Source: Candidatus Methylomirabilota bacterium
GTDB taxonomy: Bacteria > Methylomirabilota > Methylomirabilia > Methylomirabilales > 2-02-FULL-66-22
Direction: 5' to 3'
NCBI GenBank assembly: GCA_016209725.1
Contig: JACQVO010000294.1
Span: 1-9,793 of the forward strand
DNA length: 9,793 bases
Shown: positions 5,755 through 9,793 of the stretch, in pieces
Position numbering within the stretch: the stretch's first letter is position 1
How the letters are laid out: every line of letters starts with the position of its first letter
The notes under the pieces: generated by a model
Told to the model about the DNA's origin: nothing
The model's input: the letters and a program-made list of their open reading frames with translations, nothing else
The model's database searches: none
Translations under genes and position numbers: made by a program

Positions 5755-6939
5755 TTAGGCGGGTTCTGGCGTCTGAGTTGCGCCCAGGTTGCGCCCGGGC
5801 TCGGTGAGGATGGCCTCCCACGCCAGGGCAGCCTGGCGGGTGGCCTCGGGGGCCAGGTGGCCGTACACCCGATCCGTTATCGCCACACTGCCATGCCCCA
5901 GTTGTCGGCTCACGATCAGCAAGGGCACCCCCCGCTGGATCGCCAGCGAGGCATAGGTGTGCCGGAGGTCATGCAGCCGGAAGTGGCGCAGGATGCCGAC
6001 CGCCTTCAGGCAGCCGCGCAGGGCTGCCCGGACCTGGCGTCCGTCCTGTGTGCCTCCCTTCACCCCCGGAAACATCCAGGTGGCCTCTTTGCCCCGGACT
6101 GCCGCCTCAGCCCGCGCGATGTCTATCCAGTCCCGCAGGACCGCGACCGCGGAGGGTGGCGCGTCCACCGTCCTGGGCTTCCCGCTCTTGGGGCTCCCGA
6201 CGCGGCCCTTCCGCACGCTCCGGCGGATGGAGAGCCTCCCTCGCCCCAGGTCAACATCTCCAACTTGCAGCCCCAGGCTTTCGCCCAGCCGAATCCCCGT
6301 ACTGGCCAGCGTGAGCAGGAGAGGGTAGTAGCGCGGCTCCCGCTCCTTCGCCGCCGCCAGGCTCTTGGTCAGTTCTGGCTCCGTCAGCCATTCCGCTTGC
6401 CGGACTTCCCGATCCGGCCGCCCCAAGCGGCCAATGACGGCATCAGCCGGGTTGCTCTGGACGACCCCGGTGGCGACCGCCCGCTTGAACACGCCCTTGA
6501 TGACCGCGCGGAGGTTGCAGAGCCGATCCCGCGAGAAGCCCCCGGTCAGGATTCCCGCCCACCAGGCCTCCACGTCGGCCCGGGTGATACTGGCGACGGA
6601 TCGGGTGCCGAACGTGGGCAGCAAGTGCTTCTCCAGGATGTTGCGGTAGGTATCCAGCGTGCCACCCTTGAAGGCGATCCCATCCACGGCCCACCAGCGT
6701 TCCGCGGCGTCCTTGAAGGTCGGAACAGGCAGGGCAGCGGCGGGCGCCGGATCCGTGAAGACGTCGTCCACCTTCCCCAGTTTCAACATGGCCTCCACCT
6801 GAGACGCGTACCCCTCGGCTCCCTTGAAGGAGTTGAACACCCGCGTCAGGCGATGCCCCTGATAGTTCACCCGGACGTACAGCCGGCGGTTTCCCCCGGG
6901 GTGTCCGGGCTCCCCAGGGCGCTGGATCTTGACGCCCAT
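5755..6939 (-). CDS. Tyrosine recombinase/phage-type integrase
   Basis: This 394-residue (from ATG 6939) site-specific recombinase would insert and excise a mobile element by a covalent 3'-phosphotyrosyl intermediate. Layout: an N-terminal arm-binding-like region (about 1-65), a SAM-like core-binding domain (about 74-170) and the catalytic domain. Numbered from the GTG one codon earlier, the catalytic set is complete: Arg218 (TGIRLGE), Lys252 (SPKSGKPR), His324 and Arg327 (HDLRH), His350 (LGHGS) and Tyr360 (RVYGH). The ATG is preferred because GGGGGG ends five bases before it and TGATG overlaps the RHH stop; the GTG at 6942 would be too close to that site. It is translated after the RHH gene, so integrase level is probably tied to the RHH promoter. 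It converges on engB. The direct repeat GTTGCGCCC (5777-5785, 5788-5796) near its 3' end might be an arm-type site. Confidence 0.95.
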   Translation of the reverse strand: MGVKIQRPGEPGHPGGNRRLYVRVNYQGHRLTRVFNSFKGAEGYASQVEAMLKLGKVDDVFTDPAPAAALPVPTFKDAAERWWAVDGIAFKGGTLDTYRNILEKHLLPTFGTRSVASITRADVEAWWAGILTGGFSRDRLCNLRAVIKGVFKRAVATGVVQSNPADAVIGRLGRPDREVRQAEWLTEPELTKSLAAAKEREPRYYPLLLTLASTGIRLGESLGLQVGDVDLGRGRLSIRRSVRKGRVGSPKSGKPRTVDAPPSAVAVLRDWIDIARAEAAVRGKEATWMFPGVKGGTQDGRQVRAALRGCLKAVGILRHFRLHDLRHTYASLAIQRGVPLLIVSRQLGHGSVAITDRVYGHLAPEATRQAALAWEAILTEPGRNLGATQTPEPA

Positions 6940-7124
6940 CACTTCCCCCCTTTCTTCAGCGGGGTCTTCAGGTACTCCCGGAGCAGACGCTCGGCCAATT
7001 TGGTGAACGCCACGTTCTCATCCACGCACCGGTGCATGATGACCCGGTGCAGTTCCTCCGGCAGGTACACCGACAGGCGCACCGTCCTCACCTCCTTCCG
7101 TGGGGCGTTGGGTGGCTTCTTCAT
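6939..7124 (-). CDS. Ribbon-helix-helix DNA-binding protein
   Basis: This 61-residue protein has a basic N-terminus, the strand VRLSVYL (15-21), helix A PEELHRVIMHRCVDEN (22-37) and helix B AFTKLAERLLREYLK (39-53), the pattern of Arc/CopG/MetJ-type dimeric repressors. A Lys-rich tail follows. The ATG at 7124 is chosen over an upstream TTG at 7160 because that TTG is the -35 element of a strong promoter whose predicted +1 falls at this ATG; the mRNA would then be leaderless, with no room for a Shine-Dalgarno. Its stop overlaps the integrase start by one base (TGATG). Autoregulation through the tandem repeats in the promoter, and hence control of integrase, is the likely role (inference). A nearby antitoxin partner is not seen. 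Confidence 0.8.
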   Translation of the reverse strand: MKKPPNAPRKEVRTVRLSVYLPEELHRVIMHRCVDENVAFTKLAERLLREYLKTPLKKGGK

Positions 7125-7131
7125 GCTTAAC

Positions 7132-7160
7132 AATATAGCGTGATAGCGTGATACAGTCAA
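7132..7160 (-). promoter_or_regulatory. Strong sigma70-like promoter of RHH-integrase
   Basis: On the minus strand TTGACT (7160-7155, 5 of 6) and TATATT (7137-7132, 5 of 6) have an optimal 17-bp spacer. Seven bases (7131-7125) separate the -10 from the RHH ATG at 7124, so +1 should coincide with, or be one base from, the start codon. This is the best promoter match in the window. Confidence 0.7.
7136..7153. promoter_or_regulatory. Tandem 8-bp operator-like repeat in RHH promoter
   Basis: TAGCGTGA occurs twice head-to-tail (7136-7143 and 7144-7151), followed by TA. The array fills the spacer and touches the -10 of the RHH-integrase promoter. Tandem 8-bp sites are the classic target geometry of RHH repressors (met boxes of MetJ). 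Occupancy would block RNA polymerase. Confidence 0.6.
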
Positions 7161-7473
7161 GCCCTATTTTTGGGGGCGGGTGGTCAAGAGGGCTTGCGCG
7201 TCGGTCGCGACGAGGCGGGTCGGCCCAGACGTCGCCAGCATCGGAAGTGCAGGCTGTTCTTTTGTCACAGTGCGTTGGCAGGTCTTCAGCGGCGAGGGCC
7301 GCGGTCACGGATGGGGAGAACGACAGTTCACTGAATTCCAGTCGATGAGAAAGTCGGAGGGGATAACCGATCAGGGGCTTAGCTGCAGCGCGAATGCCGA
7401 ATTGTCTATACCGACCCCCTCTCCTTGGGTCTGTTGGGCGATGCACAGTCTCCTTCTCCCTCAAGACACGAAT
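7161..7473. other. Gene-free intergenic stretch
   Basis: Between the RHH promoter and the terminator hairpin I find no open frame with protein-like composition on either strand; the longer open frames run through the promoter or the RHH gene in other frames. The stretch is less GC-rich than the left half of the window and shows no clear repeats. It could hold degraded element DNA, an integrase arm-site region or a small RNA, but nothing marks these. Confidence 0.4.
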
Positions 7474-7495
7474 GGCCCGGACACGTCTCCGGGCC
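7474..7495 (-). terminator. Hairpin terminator of DUF/retropepsin pair
   Basis: GGCCCGGA (7474-7481) and TCCGGGCC (7488-7495) are a perfect 8-bp GC-rich inverted repeat with a 6-nt loop. On the minus strand the hairpin starts 38 nt after the retropepsin stop and is followed by ATTCGTGTCTTG, a poor U-tract. Its position supports termination of the minus-strand pair; the weak tail leaves it uncertain. Confidence 0.5.
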
Positions 7496-7533
7496 TTCTG
7501 CTGTGTACCTCCCGATACAAGCTGATGCGTGTG

Positions 7534-8037
7534 TCAAAAGGCCATGGTGTACATACCGGCGGGACCGTTATACACCACCACGAAATGTTCGAGGATGTCC
7601 CGCCCGAGAAGAGCGATAAGTGGGGCCTGGACACCCGGGAGGCTTTGGCCTGTGAGATTCGCACCGAGTAGCTGCCCAAGGTCGATGGTAGGAAGGTTTG
7701 TCCCCGGGAAAGAAAAACGTGCCGGGTAGGTTGCCTGCTGCTGCGGACCGCCAGCCGTCCCCACATTGGCAACGCCAACGGGTTGAACTCCAAGTTGCTG
7801 AATCACCACTTCATGGACCGCGCTTACACTTGCGCCAGTATCCACAAGCCCGAACCCAGACACCGGAGCGGGAATCGCTTGACCAGTCTGCTGGAGTTGA
7901 GTGGCCAAAGCTGTGGGAATCTCAATCTGGACGGGGTGAACGGGACCCATAATTCGCAGCCCGGCAGGCGCGCACTGCGGTAGGACGCCCGAACCAGGCT
8001 GCGGGACGGAAAAATTGAACGAATTATGTACGGGCAT
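7534..8037 (-). CDS. Retropepsin-like aspartyl protease, single domain
   Basis: The 167-residue product has the retropepsin hallmarks. The active-site triplet lies in the GLVDTGASVSAVHE segment (Asp66-Thr67-Gly68-Ala69-Ser70), and the second hydrophobic-Gly flap-side motif reads IALLGRDIL (141-149). One catalytic Asp per chain implies a homodimer, as in retroviral proteases. No signal peptide or membrane helix is seen, so it is probably cytoplasmic. The start ATG 8037 lies inside the preceding gene (14-nt overlap) and has no Shine-Dalgarno; translation probably depends on reinitiation after that gene. I recall similar proteins paired with the same small upstream gene in unrelated bacteria. 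The substrate is unknown; processing of a partner protein, or a defence or stress role, are guesses. No reverse transcriptase or Gag-like gene is near, so this is not a retroelement. Confidence 0.85.
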   Translation of the reverse strand: MPVHNSFNFSVPQPGSGVLPQCAPAGLRIMGPVHPVQIEIPTALATQLQQTGQAIPAPVSGFGLVDTGASVSAVHEVVIQQLGVQPVGVANVGTAGGPQQQATYPARFSFPGTNLPTIDLGQLLGANLTGQSLPGVQAPLIALLGRDILEHFVVVYNGPAGMYTMAF

Positions 8038-8284
8038 GGAGGAGGCCGACCGTCAGGGCTGGGACCCTGGCAGGTGCGTCATCCTTCAGGACCTGCTTGA
8101 TCAACATCGGGATATTGCCCCGCTTTTCGATTCCCACCTTATAAGCGTCCTCTTGGTGGTCGAAAACGCCCAGAAGCTCCGCTCCAACAATTAGCGCGTA
8201 CTTACCCTCGTGACGCTGGAGGAGTTCGGTCTTGATCGACTCGAAGAATTTGACTTCGGCTTCAAGTACCACGTTGTCCTCCAT
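8024..8284 (-). CDS. Small conserved hypothetical protein paired with retropepsin
   Basis: This 86-residue soluble protein has no assigned function; it resembles DUF5678-like short proteins by memory only. Visible parts: an N-terminal amphipathic helix (VKFFESIKTELLQ, 11-23), a compact core HEGKYALIVGAELLGVFD (25-42), an acidic helix QEDAYKVGIEKRGN, then MLIKQVLKDD (60-69) and the tail PARVPALTVGLLHART. ATG 8284 is preferred because homologues I recall begin close to the first helix; an in-frame TTG at 8353 would add 23 residues of unconvincing sequence. Neither start has a Shine-Dalgarno. Its stop lies inside the retropepsin gene, so the two are translationally coupled and should be made together. 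Possible roles are protease partner, substrate or inhibitor; none is shown. Codon third positions are less GC-rich than in the left-hand chromosomal genes, which hints at acquisition. Confidence 0.7.
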   Translation of the reverse strand: MEDNVVLEAEVKFFESIKTELLQRHEGKYALIVGAELLGVFDHQEDAYKVGIEKRGNIPMLIKQVLKDDAPARVPALTVGLLHART

Positions 8285-8424
8285 AATATGGGCGCGTGGG
8301 ATGAACCGCGAACCCTGGATCTGCTCTCCCGGTATCGGAAAGGAACGATCCAACCTTGAAGTGCTTTCCTTCGGCCTTGGCTGGTCACCCCAGGCGGGGG
8401 CAGCCGTGGATGTAGACCGATTCG

Positions 8425-8453
8425 ACGCTACCGCCCTGCTCTGGCCATGTCAA
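8425..8453 (-). promoter_or_regulatory. Possible promoter of DUF/retropepsin pair
   Basis: A perfect TTGACA (8453-8448, minus strand) is followed after 17 bp by TAGCGT (8430-8425), only 3 of 6 to the -10 consensus. Transcription would start near 8418, giving a leader of about 130 nt. The excellent -35 with a poor -10 suggests either an activator-aided promoter or chance. Confidence 0.3.
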
Positions 8454-8508
8454 GGGGAAAAACTAAGGCGGTTAAGGTTGATGCTCGCTCACCTTTTGAC
8501 GACGACGG

Positions 8509-8790
8509 TCAGGATTTCCGGCGCACGCTCAGGAGGGCCTGAGCGTCGGCTCGGGCCAGGCGGGCGAGGGCCAGGGGTTTCTGATTGCGCCGGCGGGACA
8601 GCCAGGCGTCGAACTCAGAGCGCCGGATGAGTACCCGGTTGCCCACCCGATAAGAGGGGATAGGGTCGTCTGGATCATTGATGAGGTCCTGGAGCGTGCG
8701 GCGGGATAGGGTGGAGTAGGCGGACAGGCCCCGTAGGTCCATCAGCGGGTCCCACTCCGTCTGAATCACCGCGCCTTCAATCACGCGCAT
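8509..8790 (-). CDS. Excisionase-family winged-HTH DNA-binding protein
   Basis: This 93-residue protein contains the compact MerR-like winged-helix layout of excisionase/AlpA-type proteins: LMDLRGLSAYSTLSRRTLQDLI (16-37) with the recognition helix in SRRTLQDLI, then the wing PSYRVGNRVLIRRSEFDAWLSRRR (45-68), including the typical G-x-x-V-L-I-R-R-S-E-F-D-A-W segment. Such proteins bend DNA at attachment sites to favour excision, or regulate element genes. A basic tail (69-93) follows. The ATG at 8790 has no clear Shine-Dalgarno; an internal ATG at 8742 would still keep the domain. An open frame upstream ends inside this gene's first codons (ATGCGCGTGA), so coupling is possible. Its presence about 1.5 kb from the integrase, on the same strand, supports a single integrated element. 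Confidence 0.8.
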   Translation of the reverse strand: MRVIEGAVIQTEWDPLMDLRGLSAYSTLSRRTLQDLINDPDDPIPSYRVGNRVLIRRSEFDAWLSRRRNQKPLALARLARADAQALLSVRRKS

Positions 8791-9793
8791 GGTGGATTGC
8801 TACTCGCCTCCAGCCACGGCGGGCCGAGGTCCCATAGCCGATCTTCCGATGCGAGCCGCTCCCCGCACCCGCCGTCCCCGTGACGCGCCGTCATGCCGGC
8901 TGCACCCTCACTGGCCCTCCGACACCCTTCGCTCCGCTCCGGGAGTCTCCGGGCCGTGCGGCATCCGGCTCGCCGGCGCTGCGTTGCGCTCTCTCGGTTG
9001 CTGTCCCGCTCTCCGCAGTTCCCCGCTGAACCGCAGGCCATCCCCGCTTTGGTGAGGAAGCCTCCGGACTCATCTCCCCCGCCCGCCCCGCTCCCGGCCT
9101 TCGCCGCCTTCACCGGGAACGGTTCCGCCCCCTGGGCCGCGCCCCCAGACCCCCGGGCCACACCCCCACCTCCCTCCTCGGGCTCGCTCAATCGCGCGGG
9201 TCCCTCCCCGGCCCTCCCGCGCGTCGCTCGCCCGGATTGCGGTAGGGTATCCTCTGGGGGCGCTCTGAACGAAGGGGGCGGAACCTTCTGCACCAGGGCA
9301 CCCCCCTTCCCCCCTGGTTTGCCCGGCTCTGGCGGCTCCGGCCTTCCGCTCCTCTGCCCCAAGGGGCTCCCCCTCCGCCTCCCCCGAAACCCCCCGGCGG
9401 CAATTCCTCTTGCGTCGTCTGTCCGCGCATGTCTCACGCCTTCACTCGCCGTCACCCCCCGGGCGCTCCGGTCTCGCTTCCGGGCGCTCGCATCGTGTTA
9501 CCTCCGGCTACGCACGCGGCAAAATACACGCCGCTCCCTTCGCCTTCGGCAACACCATGCGGGCTTCGCCCCGCGCCCTCGCGACACCTGCGCTCCCTTC
9601 CCCCCATTTCGGGGGACGGCTCGTTGCGGCACGATCCACGCTCTGGCTCTTCCACCATTCGATAGCCTGTCCGCGTCCTCGCGCGCCATTGAACCCCGCT
9701 GGCGGCCTGCCGCCCCGTTCCTGGCCTTGCTTTTGCGTGACTTTCGCTGGTCTGCGATCCGCATGAACGCCATACCCACGCGCTCGGCCACGC
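8791..9793. other. C-rich, strand-skewed block without a recognised gene
   Basis: About 1 kb with strong C over G excess on the plus strand, most extreme at about 9060-9400. Hairpins include GAAGGGGG (9271-9278) with CCCCCTTC (9302-9309), a 16-nt hairpin at 9559-9574, CCCCC (9601-9605) with GGGGG (9611-9615), and GGCGGC (9701-9706) with GCCGCC (9709-9714). Several minus-strand frames stay open. One of 224 codons (8781-9455) is Gly/Arg/Pro-rich, with no motif and no third-position bias like that of the real genes. Another (from the window edge to 9498) begins plausibly (VAERVGMAFMRIADQRKS) and may be the 3' end of a gene entering from the right. I cannot support a named gene here. Confidence 0.45.

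Noticed and set aside
5857..7143. Plus-strand open frame of 428 codons opposite the integrase
   Set aside because: The opposite strand encodes an integrase with all catalytic residues; this frame is its shadow and runs through the RHH promoter.
7018..7464. Minus-strand frame of 148 codons overlapping the RHH gene
   Set aside because: It shares DNA with the RHH gene in another frame and crosses its promoter; no protein-like pattern.
7534..8037. Retropepsin as evidence of a retroelement or retron
   Set aside because: No reverse transcriptase, integrase core of retroviral type or long terminal repeats are present; the integrase here is a tyrosine recombinase.
8461..8508. AAGGT/ACCTT hairpin after the excisionase gene as a terminator
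   Set aside because: The stem is only 5 bp, and on the minus strand the T-run lies too far downstream of it.

Overview
The window is GC-rich, bacterial, and carries two kinds of DNA. Codon third positions in the left-hand genes are strongly G/C-biased. The gene content (acyl-CoA enzymes, leucine biosynthesis, a cell-cycle GTPase) suits a free-living GC-rich bacterium. A soil or subsurface lineage such as Rokubacteria/NC10 is only my impression from protein style; nothing here proves the taxon.

Left half (1-5730) is chromosomal. Positions 1-515 have no gene but are dense in GC palindromes built on a CCCTCTCCC/GGGAGAGGG core. A same-strand (minus) set of five genes then reads from right to left: leuB (3-isopropylmalate dehydrogenase), a crotonase-fold protein lacking both usual catalytic glutamates, a succinyl-CoA-ligase beta-like ATP-grasp protein without an alpha partner, a small two-cluster ferredoxin, and a FlK-type hotdog thioesterase with an intact Thr-Glu-His triad. 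The last four suggest acyl-CoA handling, with the thioesterase possibly limiting a toxic or dead-end acyl-CoA. The gap before the thioesterase holds six CCGAAC/GTTCGG hexamers in three pairs. Divergent from leuB, and sharing its promoter region, is engB/ysxC, a ribosome-assembly GTPase.

Right half (5755-9793) looks like an integrated mobile element whose right end lies outside the window. A complete tyrosine recombinase converges on engB with only 24 bp between their stops, and its start overlaps the stop of a small ribbon-helix-helix protein. This pair has a strong sigma70-like promoter that reaches +1 at the RHH start codon (apparently leaderless), with two tandem 8-bp repeats in its spacer, so autorepression of integrase is likely. 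Next come a hairpin terminator and an overlapping two-gene cassette (small DUF-type protein plus single-domain retropepsin-like aspartyl protease), and then an excisionase-like winged-HTH gene. The DUF gene is visibly less GC-rich than the left-hand genes.

The last ~1 kb (8791-9793) has strong C/G strand skew, several hairpins and overlapping open frames, but no protein I recognise. The best candidates for something under-described are the DUF/retropepsin cassette, the RHH-int promoter/operator, and the unusual crotonase/SucC-like/ferredoxin/thioesterase set.
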